From NCBI RefSeq assembly GCF_014905175.1, contig NC_057788.1, positions 12,221,446 to 12,285,445 on the forward strand: a stretch of 64,000 nt of DNA, read 5' to 3'. This DNA is from Aphidius gifuensis. Its lineage: Eukaryota; Arthropoda; Insecta; Hymenoptera; Braconidae. Shown in pieces: positions 33,961 through 44,389 of this stretch. Both the position numbers and the translations under genes were made by a program. Every line of letters starts with the position of its first letter. Positions within the stretch are counted from its first letter, which is position 1. The notes below the pieces were generated by a model. It was given only the letters and a program-made list of their open reading frames with translations. It did no database searches and was not told the DNA's origin.

Positions 33961-34750
33961 TCATAACAAAAAAAAAAAACTTAGTTTTTTTTACAAAAAG
34001 AAGCGTCAAGTATTCGAAATCGTTTAGCTATTTTATTTTTTTAATACAAAAAGATGTGGTACCAAAAAAAGTCAAGAATTAAATATATTTTCAATGCATA
34101 TAATTAAGTCTTAACTGTTTACAAAATTTTAAACTTGACCCCACTTTTTTTCCCCAATTATCTAATTAACAGGAAAGACATCTAGATACCTTACTTCAGC
34201 ATATTACTTTTTCTCACCAATTTTAATTGTAATAAATGAATTTGTTATTGACTGATTATCAATGTAATTTATCATCAAGTAAATTTGTAATTTATAGGCA
34301 TTTTTTAATTTTTAGTTTTTGATTTATAAGTATTTTTTGAAAAAAAAAAAAAAAAAAAAGTAACAAAAAAGAAAAAATATATATTAGTCAACGAATAATC
34401 TAACCAATTTTTAATATGTATAATTTTTACAAATTGTTTATCAGCTACTAGTAACCTGTTAATGGAGTAATCTGTTGGATCTGTCAATAAATAAGTAAAT
34501 AAATAAATAAATGAATAAATAAATTTAAATTTCATATTTATACATGTATAATATACATTGAACCAGGTGGGGTCAAGATTAAAATTTTGTCAACAGTTAA
34601 GACTTGATTATATGCATTGAAAATATATTTAATTCTTGACTTTTTTTGGTACCACATCTTTTTGTATTAAAAAAATAAAATAGCTAAACGATTTCGAATA
34701 GTTGACGCTTCTTTTTGTAAAAAAAACTAGGTTTTTTTTTTTGTTATGAT
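33960..34750. mobile_element. Fold-back element with ~180-bp arms
   Basis: The left end, ATCATAACAAAAAAA at 33960, is mirrored by TTTTTTTGTTATGAT ending at 34750. The arms share, in inverted order, GAAGCGTCAA, GAAATCGTTTAGCTATTTTATTTT, AAAGATGTGGTACCAAAAAAAGTCAAG and ACTGTT...GACCCCAC. Arm similarity is very high. The middle (34150-34565) is AT-rich and carries an A19 run and a TAAA repeat. No clear target-site duplication, no coding frame. Confidence 0.8.
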
Positions 34751-35303
34751 GTTATTTTATTAATATTATAAATACCTGAAAATAGTAAAAATGACAGTGG
34801 TATATAACGGTATTTGGAAATTGCTCCATAATTACAGATTGAATAGCTAGCTCAAAATCCAACATGATTTTATTTGGTTGGTATTTGGTTTATTTAGTAT
34901 TGATAAAGGATAAATCATGAAATATTATTCATAAACACCAATATGAGCAGAAAAAAAAAATACTCTGAAAAATCTTACCACGTTATCAACAAATCCAACT
35001 ACTGTTGGAAATTGTCTTATTTTTTTTTTTTTTTTTTTTTTGGATACGATATAAATGTTGCATCAATACCTATTTTTCTTAATAAAGGCAATAATCGCGT
35101 AAATACAACATCTTTATAAATTATTACTTGAGAATTGTCAGTGCCTGTTTCAGTACGTACTGTCAAAGTACGACGTCTACATCTTAAATATTTATCTCTC
35201 CGTCCTTCGGTACCTTACCATCCTTATTCAACTCTACTATATTTTAATTGAATTTCTCAAAATTGGGGACAGAAGGGGACAAAATATTCAATGTATAATA
35301 AGG
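34751..35303. other. AT-rich spacer
   Basis: Contains a T run of about 20 at 35020-35041. No gene was identified. A short minus-strand stretch near 35045-35180 has some coding character (GATGTTGTATTTACGCGATT region) but stops soon. Confidence 0.35.
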
Positions 35304-35399
35304 CACGGTAGTAGGAGTTCGTATCATCACACATATTCTCATCAACACATATGTAATATGTATTTCTTGCTCATACTTGTGCTGAGGCACTACCGTGCC
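35304..35399. mobile_element. Small inverted-repeat element with GGCACGGTAGT ends (copy 3)
   Basis: AAGGCACGGTAGTAGGAG at the left is mirrored by GCACTACCGTGCCC at the right. The 96-bp unit has no coding capacity. The same termini are found at 31433-31509 and 32002-32039. Confidence 0.6.
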
Positions 35400-35966
35400 C
35401 ATTGATATTGCTCATGAGAACAAAGCTCAAAATCATGTTCACAGATGAAGTTTTATTGCGGATTTTTAAAGTTGCCCTGGTAAACAATTCTTAACGTGCA
35501 CATACGCATTAGCTGATCGTACAAGCCAATGAAATTCTACTATTTTCAATAAACGTTAAATCACTGGTTTTTCTACATAAATGAACTGTTCAGAAAATCA
35601 TAGTTCCTGAATCTTATTTTTCTACCAGTTTTTTATACTTGTTACAAAAATATAGACTGAAAAAAAAATTCCCAGAACCAAGAACAAAACTTCTGTAAAA
35701 TATAAGTTTCCTTCTCGAAAATAATTTTCTATCATCATGAACAAAATGTAACATAAGGTTGGGAAAAATCTGGTAAAAATTCACAGACTTATAAGTTATA
35801 AGACATTTAAAATATATGAAATTTCACGTGATTGCAGATAGTGACGCACGAAGCATTAATGATAATTAATAGATATTTTTTCATATTATTGAATAATTAT
35901 TTTCTTTTCTTTAATTTACAGAGTAACATCGAAATTGTATATAAAAAAATTACTTATTTTGCCTAA
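35400..35966. other. Spacer without a supported gene
   Basis: AT-rich, no repeat ends or coding frame recognised. Confidence 0.35.
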
Positions 35967-36253
35967 GGAAAGCAACATTGTCAAATGGTGATTTTACAAT
36001 TACTGTCCCTCACACTAGACACAGTGGTTATTAGACAGTATGATTGCTCACGATCATTCTTCTTATCATTCGAGCCATACTTCAATGCCAACAAGATTAT
36101 TATTTGATAAAGTCATTCACTCTGACATAAACAAAGCTGCTTCAAGAAACATTAATTGAACTTTGTGAAATTATAAACAAAAGTAAACTTAAATCAGAAC
36201 TTCCAGACTTTGAATATTCACTTGATAAAGCACATAATATATTGAATCCTCAA
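35967..36253 (+). repeat. 287-bp duplicated segment, copy A
   Basis: Nearly identical, with no length change and about four substitutions noted by eye, to 40721-41007 in direct orientation. In copy A the sequence continues past the duplicate as an open plus-strand frame from about 36137 to 36310 (LLQETLIELCEIINKSK, then PQNWITLLCQSGYLTLYGAL and a stop). CQSGYLTL resembles the FQAGYLTI block of the AAA-ATPase-like/PD-(D/E)XK gene at 17.1-18.7 kb, so this may be a small relic of the same family. That link is weak. Confidence 0.75.
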
Positions 36254-36309
36254 AACTGGATTACACTATTGTGTCAAAGTGGATATTTAACTTTATATGG
36301 TGCTTTATA

Positions 36310-36719
36310 AACGTTTAATCAGCCCATCGGCCATATTATTCTAAGTTCTCCTGCAAATTTTGGAAACTGAGAATGCATTTTTGAATGAAAACGGGTCAAT
36401 CGCGTTTTTATAGAAAACTGTAATTTATTTTTTTTTGTTATTAACAATTTTTGAGACAATCAGCCCATCGGCCATGCAATTTTATATTGACCTTTAAAAT
36501 TTCATGCCTCTAAGTTCAATATTAAAAGAGTTTGGGCGATTCTCGTGGAACGCTTTTTTCAAAGGTATTGCTTCGCCTTAACTGGGATTCCCTCTCGCAA
36601 TACCTCGCCTTCTTTTTCAATCCTCACTATTGGTCATTGAATCACTTGACTCAATATTGAAGCTTGGATCCAAAGCCTTAAAAGACAATGCTTGACGAGC
36701 ATATGCATCTCAAATATGC
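36310..36719. other. Spacer with a direct repeat AATCAGCCCATCGGCCAT
   Basis: The 18-mer occurs at 36317-36334 and again at 36458-36475. The surrounding sequence differs. No gene. Confidence 0.6.
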
Positions 36720-37505
36720 CTATGAACTATAATTATCAAAACGAACAAGAGCAATAACAGAAGAATCATATTCAGATCGTTCTATAACATGACCCAATAC
36801 ACGTAAACCATGAATTACTCTATCTGGAATAAGATGGCTGTAAGTTAAAACCATTGGATAAAGTTGATGATGAATTCTTGGTACAGTTATAGCTCTTTGT
36901 AGTGAATCACCCATGAACAAGTGTCTAGCTATGATCTAAAATAAAACACAATAATGTATCTATTATTTTTAAAATAATAACAAAAAAAAATTAATTAATA
37001 TGTTATTAAATATTTATAATTATTTATGTATAAAACAGCTGTTGTTATTTGTGTACCACCAGCAGCTTCAATAACCATTTTAACATCACCATCTGGTGTT
37101 GTAATAATTGATGGTACCATTGATGAAAGTGGTCGTTTTCCACTTTGAATTTCATTATTTTTATTAACTCCTGGTAATGAATATATATTTGTTATTGAAA
37201 AAATTGAAAAATCATCCATTGCACTGTTTAAAATAATTCCTGTTTGAGAACTTATTGTGAGACTTCCATAACTATAAATAAAAAATAATGTATAATAATT
37301 TATCATAAATAATAATTAAATGAATATTAAAATCATACATAATTAATTTACTTACTTTCCATTAAGACTACTAGTTATAGAAACAGCATCACCATTTGGT
37401 GCTATTACTGATATATGTGATGTTCCATGATCCTTTGAAAGGTTATATGAGCACCACTATAATGACCTGGTTCATTCCAAGTTTTTTCATTATCTATTTT
37501 CTTTG
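36720..37505 (-). pseudogene. Gamma-glutamyltranspeptidase (glutathione hydrolase), 3' exons
   Basis: Three minus-strand exons encode the small catalytic subunit. Exon at ~37505-37356: NEKTWNEPGHYSGAH, then after a 1-base shift near 37440 SKDHGTSHISVIAPNGDAVS, whose Thr in HGTSH is the family's autoprocessing and catalytic nucleophile; donor GTAAGT follows. Exon at 37271-~37038: YGSLTISSQTGIILNSAMDD, GKRPLSSMVPSI (Ser pair of the substrate pocket) and GGTQITTA; its donor is not consensus. Final exon 36935-36720, after TTTTATTTTAG: LFMGDSLQRAITVPRIHHQL, then a stop. GGT is a membrane-bound or secreted N-terminal-nucleophile hydrolase acting on glutathione. Upstream exons for the large subunit are not in the next few kilobases. 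The frameshift and weak donor favour a pseudogene, or a sequencing error. Confidence 0.75.
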
Positions 37506-37705
37506 TAATAAAAAATGTTCACAATTACGTCAATGTGGTAGATTGTTTACAAAAAAATACATTTAATGTGTGTGAAAACAACAGTATCAATATTTATTTC
37601 ATTGACCAACCGGCAGAGACAAACAGTAGTAATCGGAGGCTATAATGGGTTACAAAGGGGGTGGGGGAAAGCTCTGGATTGCTCAGCTACAAATGATGAA
37701 GCTGG

Positions 37706-37976
37706 TTAGTGACGCGCATTAAGTCAAAAGGTGCGTTCTTTGACTTGCGGGAGCCTGCGGGTATCCCCACCTCTAGCGATCCCTCTCTACTCTTTTTCCC
37801 TTTCTTTTTCTAACTTGCGTGAAATTTCGTTATTGCGCCTCCAATTCCACGCAAGTTAAAAGAGGAAAGGGAAAAAAAGTAGAGAGGGATCGTTAGAGGT
37901 GGGGATACCCGCAGGCTCCCGCTAGCGAAAAAAACGCTAGCGAACGCACCTAAAAGGCACTTAATGCGCGTCACTA
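37706..37976. mobile_element. Fold-back element with TAGTGACGCGCATTAAGT ends
   Basis: The left end, TAGTGACGCGCATTAAGT at 37706, is mirrored at the right end by ACTTAATGCGCGTCACTA. The arms also share GCGGGAGCCTGCGGGTATCC / GGATACCCGCAGGCTCCCGC and AGAGAGGGATCG / CGATCCCTCTCT. The insert is far richer in GC than its surroundings. No target-site duplication was convincing. It would form a ~120-bp stem. Confidence 0.85.
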
Positions 37977-38811
37977 GACAGCAAATGGTTGTAAATTTGT
38001 TCACGTATATTGAATCCGATATGAACTGTTTTTTTTTTTTTGTTCAAATATAAATTTGTTCAATTGTAAAATTTAAAATTAAATTGTGAAATTTAAAATC
38101 AATTTCTAGAAGAAAAATTAACGTGCTATTATTTTTCAAATATATTATACAAATTTTTTCAATTGATCACACTGAAGGATATTATATATACGGTGAGTGT
38201 TGTTGTTAATTAATTTTATTTTTTGTTTAAATAATGAACCTACTACTAGCTATTTTTATTATTAAATTATTGAAATTTTTGGTATGCATTATCGGCTTTT
38301 TTTTTTTCTCTCCCTTTTTATTTTTATAAAATTTTCATACTTTTTTTTTTTTTTTCCTTTGTCTACTCTCTCTCCCCCTTCATATGTTATTATATTTAAG
38401 TAATTTTTTTTTCTCCCATTAAATTTTTTTTTTTTTTGAATTCTACTTCCTTCCTTCCTTTCTTCCTTCCTACTTCCTTCAATAGATGGCATTAATGTCT
38501 AATTTTTTTCCTTTGTCTACTCTCTTTCCCCCTTTATATGTACGGTGAATGTTGTTGTTAATTAATTTTATTTTTTGTTTAAATAATATACCTACTACTA
38601 GCTATTTTTATTATTAAATTATTAAAATTTTTGGTATGCATTATCGGCTTTTTTTTTTCTCTTATTTTTATAAAATTATCACAAGTGCGCATGATCCGTG
38701 TATTATATTATGATTCTTATTTTTATGGTGTATTTGTTGGTAAATGAGTGTCAATTTATTTATTGTTAATTAATTAATAATTATTATAAATTGGGTTAAT
38801 TTTTCATATAG
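37977..38811 (+). repeat. Tandem duplication of ~350 bp upstream of the zinc-finger gene
   Basis: Block 38190-38330 (GGTGAGTGTTGTTGTTAATT, ACCTACTACTAGCTATTTTT, TTGGTATGCATTATCGGC) recurs at 38541-38680. TTTGTCTACTCTCT(C/T)(T/C)CCCCCTT occurs at 38359 and 38512. The unit includes poly-T and a CTTC-rich tract (38445-38480). It lies directly upstream of the gene at 38812 and may include its promoter. Confidence 0.7.
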
Positions 38812-39915
38812 ATGGCACAGCAAATATTAGAAATCTTCAGGTCCGAAGATTCCGTTAATATATTGACCGAGAGATGGACGAGAATAGGGAATGCTGAGGC
38901 AGTAGAAGAGATCCACGCAATTTTAAACAGTTTAAATCTCCCTGCAAGAAAAACCGATGAAATTGCTGAAGCAAATAACAACATCATTTGCCATGTTCTT
39001 AGAAAAATATATAAAATAACACACACCGATAAAAATCAACAATTTGTAGAATTAAGTAAATCTGTTGGAAAAATAAAAGTAGACTGGTTAAAGAGATGTA
39101 AGTGTCTTTTATAATTATTTTTATTATTTAATTTAAAAAAAAAAAAAAAAAAAGTTACTTGTTTTATATCAACTAAATTTATTTATTTTTCAGATGGAAT
39201 ATGTGACGTTGTAGTCCTGGATGAAACTCCTCCCCCCTCTCCAGTACGCAATTCTCCTTTTCGCTCTCCTTCTCCCTCACTTGTTGAGATTGATCAACGT
39301 ATTTGTGCCGGTATAAATTACCTGAAAGAAAACCAACTAACAATCAATGACAATATTGTTGTTGAATTAAGAAAGAATAAGGAAGTTATTTTAAATATGA
39401 AAGAAAACCAGGTAGAAATCAATGAAAATATTTTTAACGAATTAAAAAAAAATAAGGAAATTCTTTTACAAATTCTAAAAGAAGTAACAGCTAAACAATT
39501 ACCATCATCATCACCAACTACACCATCATCATCATCACCAACTATACCGTCATCATCATCAACTATACCATCATCATCATCAACTATACCATCATCATCA
39601 TCAACTATACCATCATCATCATCAACTATACCATCATCATCATCAACTATATCATCATCATCACCAACTATACCATCATCATCATCAACATCATTATCAA
39701 CATCAACTACACAACCAAAATTTCAGTGTAACACATGTAAAAAATCGTATTCAACTCGTTATAATCTGAACAGACATCAAAAAACGTCACGAACTTGCAA
39801 TGAAGCAGCAGCAAGAGTTCAATGCGAACACTGTGGTACAAGTATATCACGATTAGACTTGCTAAAAAGGCATTATAGCATTTGCAAAAACAACTATAAT
39901 GCCTTTTTAGCATGA
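38812..39915 (+). CDS. Two-exon C2HC zinc-finger protein with Ser-rich linker
   Basis: Exon 1 38812-39097 (ATG; MAQQILEIFRSEDSVN...VDWLKR), intron 39098-39193 (GTAAGT...TTTTTCAG), exon 2 39194-39915; the junction keeps frame (KR|YGICDVVV). About 335 residues. Order: a helical N-terminal domain (~95 residues), a Pro/Ser patch (DETPPPSPVRNSPFRSPSPS), a heptad-like helical stretch with repeated ENQxxIN and LKKNKE, a low-complexity linker of seven-residue TIPSSSS repeats (39500-39700, a 21-bp minisatellite), then two fingers CNTC..NLNRHQKTSRTC and CEHC..LLKRHYSIC. These are CX2CX12HXnC, not full C2H2. It has no stop or shift, unlike almost all neighbours. I do not recognise the family; nucleic-acid binding is inferred from the fingers. 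Confidence 0.75.
39500..39703 (+). repeat. Coding 21-bp minisatellite (TIPSSSS repeats)
   Basis: The unit is close to ACTATACCATCATCATCATCA, repeated about eight times with CCA insertions. It encodes the Ser-rich linker of the zinc-finger protein and probably varies in copy number. Confidence 0.85.
39861..39911. other. Perfect 18-bp hairpin across the zinc-finger gene's stop region
   Basis: GCTAAAAAGGCATTATAG (39861-39878) is exactly inverted at 39894-39911 (CTATAATGCCTTTTTAGC), with a 15-base loop. The stop codon lies directly after it, at 39913-39915. The stem encodes LLKRHYS on one side and NAFLA on the other, so the end of the protein is shaped by the palindrome. Confidence 0.85.
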
Positions 39916-39919
39916 ACAC

Positions 39920-40720
39920 ATGTAAATGATGCTGCTCACATACAACATTATTTTTTTTTAATTTACGTTTTTTTTTTATGAATTAAAATTCTAATATTTG
40001 TGTTTCCATAAATAATAATATATAAATAAGAAAAGCTGGTATATTAAATATTTAATTGATCTTTGACACAATATAACAAATTCCATTGATAAATTTAATG
40101 TCTATCGTTTTATGACTTTTTGTATTAGTAGTGCTAAAATACTTGAACAATAATCTACGTTAAATATTATTATTTTAATAACATATTTTTGTTTTTATAA
40201 AGAATTAAAAACATTCAGTATTTTTTGTTTCTTATTAGTTACTAATAATATTTTTTTCTTTTAAGTTTAAAATTATTCAGATAAAAAATAAAAAAACATT
40301 CAAAGATTATTTTTCTCATGTGCCTTAACTTGGTGTAATATTATGATGAAATTATAATTATAAATTTTTTTGACAATAAGTGTTTTTCTATCAATAAAAA
40401 ATGAGTTAATTTTTATTAAAAAAAATGTTGTTATTTATTTTCTCTTTCAGTTTCAGCAACAGCTCGTTTAGCAAGTAATTATTTTTTCAAATGCTTGCCA
40501 TTTATATTTTAATGCTACCAAGTATATATTCATTACTTGTTAAATTATAGCCACTATTTATTAATAACTTTTGTGTATCTTCATCAAGATTAGAAAATTT
40601 AACTTTTTTATTTTTATCACTTGTTTCATTCTTGAATTTTATATCTTCATTTTTAATAAGTTGATTACTTATTAAAACGTGGACCAATACGAGCAAGAGA
40701 TGAAGGAACACGAATCCTAG
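39920..40720. other. AT-rich 3' flank
   Basis: Several AATAAA-like signals (for example ATAAATAAG at 40023 and AAAAAATAAAAAAAC near 40284) could serve the zinc-finger gene. A minus-strand frame at 40502-40732 (KKVKFSNLDEDTQKLLINSG) has some coding flavour but no recognised motif, and I do not call it a gene. Confidence 0.35.
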
Positions 40721-41007
40721 GGAAAGCAACATTGTTAAATGGTGATTTTACAATTACTGTCCCTCACACTAGACACAGTGGTTATTAGACAGTATGATTG
40801 CTCACGATCATTCTTCTTATCATTCGAGCCATACTTCAATGCTAACAAGATTATTATTTGATAAAGTCATTCACTCTGACATAAACAAAGCTGCTTCAAG
40901 AAACATTAATTGAACTTTGTGAAATTATAAACAAAAGTAAACTTAAATCAGAACTTCCAGACTTTGAATATTCACTTGATAAAGCACATAATATATTGAA
41001 TCCTCAA
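40721..41007 (+). repeat. 287-bp duplicated segment, copy B
   Basis: Same length as copy A at 35967-36253. It stops exactly at CCTCAA where the fold-back element at 41008 begins, whereas copy A continues with AACTGGATTAC. Confidence 0.8.
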
Positions 41008-41456
41008 TAAAAAGGGTTTTTTTTTTTATACTGGGCAGCCTATGGGTCGGAGGGGAATATAGTTCGAGTGAAAAATGTAGAGAATCAAATTATCTACATT
41101 TTATGTGTCCATAGTTTTTCGCGTAGATTGGAAGGTTAAAGGAGAAATCACGGTTGAAATATTTTAAAAATCGTGAAAATCAAACTGAAGGGGGGATCGT
41201 AAAATGAGGGTCGCCATCTCCGCTTTGTCCTATGCTTCGTAGCTTGAGTTCCGGGAATTTAAGGCAATAATAATAACTAAAATAAATTAAAATGATATTC
41301 ATTAAAATTGTTGTTAAATTTTTTTTTTTTATAAAAAATTATGAACGAATTGTTAATAATTATTATACTGATAATTATTATTATTATTATGATAATTATA
41401 ATAATATTAATATTATTATTGATAATAATGTTAATTCTAAAAATAATAAAAAAATC

Positions 41457-41495
<39 letters not shown>

Positions 41496-42959
41496 CTCTT
41501 ATATAGATTAATATTTTTTAAACAATCCCTAGCGATTTCTACGGTCCAGAATTTTTTTTAATTTTTTCGACATTCTCGGCGATTTCAGGGTGGTTAAATC
41601 GCGAAAATGCCCCAAGACGAAATGAAAGTACACAGAACAAGGAAAATTTACACGTATTGTTTTTTTTTTTTTTTAATTATTAAAAAAGTTATAAATTTAT
41701 TTATCCGGAGAATTTTTTTTTTTGAATTTTTTCGAGATTTGCGGCGGTTCCAGGGGGGAAAGGGGTGGTCAAATCGTGAAAATGCTTTCAGACAAATTTA
41801 AAGTACACAGCATAAGAAAAATTTACACGTATTTATTAATTTTTTTTTTTTTAATTATTGAAAAAGTTATAAATTTATTTATCCGGAGAAATTTTTTTTT
41901 TTTAATTTTTTCGAGATTCGTGGCGGTTCAGGGGGAAAGAAGGGTGGTCGAATCGCAAAAATTCTCCAAGACAAAACTAAAGTACACAGAATAAGGAAAA
42001 TTCACATGTAGTTATTTTTTTTTTTTTTTCAATTATTAAAAAAGTTATGAATTATTTTACTTGCCAAGAATTTATTATGATTTTACTACGAGATCCTGCC
42101 GCTAAAAAATGAGATCGATTTTACGCCTCTCTTATTCAAACTAATACATGAAAAATAAACCAGTTATATAGAATAGAATGGACGTTCCTATAGCAACGCA
42201 GCCCGCTCCATCATAATATTTAGGGGGCAATATATGCCTATATAACCGCCGCGAATCTCGAAAAAATTGAAAAAAAAATTTCTCCGGATAAATAAATTTT
42301 TGGCGACCGGATCTCGTAGTGAAATAATAAATTCTTGGCGAGTAAAATAAGTCATAACTTTTAATTGAAAAAAGATAAATAAATACGTGTAAATTTTCCT
42401 TATTCTGTGTACTTTAATTTTGTCTTGAGGCATTTCTACGTTTTGACCACGCCTTTCCCCCTGGAACCGCCGCAAATCTCGAAAAAATCTAAAAAAAAAA
42501 ATTCTCCGGATAAATGAATTTATAACTTTTTTAATAATTGAAAAATTAGTATTCTGAATTAATTATAAGTATGATAATTATTTACAATTTGTTCATAATT
42601 TTTTATAAAAAAAAAAATTAACAACAATTTTAATAAATAAATTGACGATGATAAATTTTACTATATTTTAGAATAAAATATCTTTTCAATTTATTTTTGT
42701 TATCATTATTGCCTTAAATTTCTGGAACTCGAGCTACGAAGGATAGGACAAAGCGGAGACGGCGACCCTCGTTTAAGATCCCCCTTCAGTTTAATTTTCA
42801 CGATTTTTAAAATATTTCAACCGCGATTTTCCCTTTAACCCTTCAATCTACGCGAAAAACTATAGATACTCTAAAATTCAATTCTCTACATTTTTTACTT
42901 GAACTATTTTTCTTTCCGATCCATAGCCTGCCCAGTAATAAAAAAACTAACCCTTTTTA
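41008..42959. mobile_element. ~1.95-kb fold-back element with ~265-bp arms and internal repeats
   Basis: The left arm (41008-41275) and right arm (~42705-42959) are inverted copies. They share TAAAAAGGGTT, TACTGGGCAG(C/G)CTATGG, CGCGTAGATTG, AAAATCGTGAAAATCAAACTG and GGCGACC or GGGTCGCC with GCTTTGTCCTATGC. The middle holds three direct ~170-bp units at about 41560-42050 (TCCGGAGAA, TTTTTCGAGATT, GGCGGTTCCAGG, GTACACAG, TTACACGTATT). Inverted versions lie at 42245-42540, plus an AAT microsatellite at 41458-41493. No transposase; open frames inside are made of these repeats. Large Foldback/Tc3-like non-autonomous elements look like this. Confidence 0.8.
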
Positions 42960-43300
42960 TTTTTTTTCTCCCCGAAAAAAAAATTTTTTGCGATTTTTTC
43001 CCACGACCAATTGATTTCCCACCCTCAAATACACCCCCATGGATTTTTTGGAAACTTTGAACAAAAGTAGTAAAATTTGAGTTTAGTAGATTCGACTATT
43101 ATATAATTTAATAGCAAGACTTCAGCCAATACCTGTTGGATTCACTCTTGAATTAAAATAATAATCGAGGTAAATTGAATTTTGTTGTTTGTTTTTAAGT
43201 TTCCTACCCTGTATAATACACTTTGAAAATTTATTTTGTTCGAAAACAACTCAACATCATCTTCACATTAACATGGCAATCTATTCAATAGCAGGTGCAT
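42960..43300. other. Spacer
   Basis: No gene or element end seen. Confidence 0.3.
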
Positions 43301-43329
43301 TTATTCTTCATAAAGAAATTGTTTACGTT

Positions 43330-43602
43330 GATAGACAAAATATGAGAACAATAACAGTTTAGCTAAAGAATATGGTTTTGATAATGATCTTCGACAAGTT
43401 CAGATACACCATGTGACAAGCATTCAATAGTTTCCACCGTTTTCGTATTGAAAATAATACACTACCAGTTGATTTACATATTGCCGTATCAGATATTATA
43501 AATAGTAGTAATGTATCTGATTTATTTCAATAATTTATAAAACTTGCTACAGGAAGATTTCTAGATCTTGATTTACCGGAATCACCAAATTGGTAATTAC
43601 TC
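43330..43602 (+). pseudogene. Fragment resembling SUV3 (SUPV3L1) RNA helicase, N-terminal region
   Basis: The frame beginning at about 43360 reads LAKEYGFDNDLRQ. After a shift, AFNSFHRFRIENNTLPVDLH, IAVSDIINSSNVSDLF and, past a TAA, FIKLATG and PESPNW follow. This is the layout I know from the segment before the helicase core in the mitochondrial RNA helicase SUV3: a short fold with x-x-G-[LF]-D, a FxxFR motif, DLHIxxSDI, DDLFPFF, and SDLRxPxNW. The fragment is ~90 residues, with two stops and at least one shift, and the ATPase core is not present. A partial gene copy or a decayed exon of a host gene. Confidence 0.5.
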
Positions 43603-44385
43603 TCAAAAACAAAAATAAGTAAAATAATATTTCATGCTGGATTCTTGCTAAATTTAATTTTACATTGACCAATTCGGTTCGACGTTTCGAAAAATATCTG
43701 GAACTAATAAAAAATGACACTACATATCGTTGAATAAAAAAAAATGAAGAACCGAAAAATTGAAAAAAAATCATTCAATCAAAAAAAATCAAAAAATCAA
43801 AAATTAAAAAAAAACAGCCGGAATTGATCGGTCAGTATTTCTTTAGTAGTATTCCTTTAGTAGTATTCCTAATCCAGTAGGCCCTTTAAAAAAATGAAAA
43901 TATAAAATCTAATAAGGCTCGAAGTTAAAAAAAAACTATGTAGTACATCTATTTTTATAGTGAAAAAACAGAAAGTCACATGAAAAACAAAAACATAAGT
44001 GTCTTATCTAACACTAAAAAGATAAAGATATAAATAGAAAAATTATAATTTTCTACCTTCATAACGTTCACTACCCTCTCTTTTTCGTTTTTTTTTCTCA
44101 TCACATATTACAAAGAAGTTTGGGCTTAGCATTTTTATTACTTTTTATTCATTCGTATCTCAAAAAGTTATGGAACTTTAGTTCTTCTAGAACTGCTAGT
44201 TCTTTTAGGTCATCTTCAGGATCTTCATGCAGTAAAGTGTCATCGAAAATTGAAGTGATAACAATTCTATTATTATTCTTGATAACTGGTACTTTCAAAA
44301 CATCTCCAACTTGATCTACTTGTTTGGTGATGGTGTTGGTGTATTGTTGGTCCAGTTTTTTGAATTCTTTAATAGTTTTTTTTTT
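43603..44385. other. A-rich spacer
   Basis: Runs of AAAAAATCAAAAAATC type and a GTAGTATTCCTT direct repeat at about 43849-43870. No gene seen. Confidence 0.4.
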
Positions 44386-44389
44386 TTAA

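Noticed and set aside
39707..39919. Minus-strand frame MFMLKRHYSCFCKCYNAFL
   Set aside because: It mirrors the zinc-finger gene's end because of the palindrome at 39861-39911.
41292..42475. Several frames of 60-95 codons
   Set aside because: Built from the internal repeats and microsatellite of the fold-back element; the same peptide text recurs with each repeat unit.
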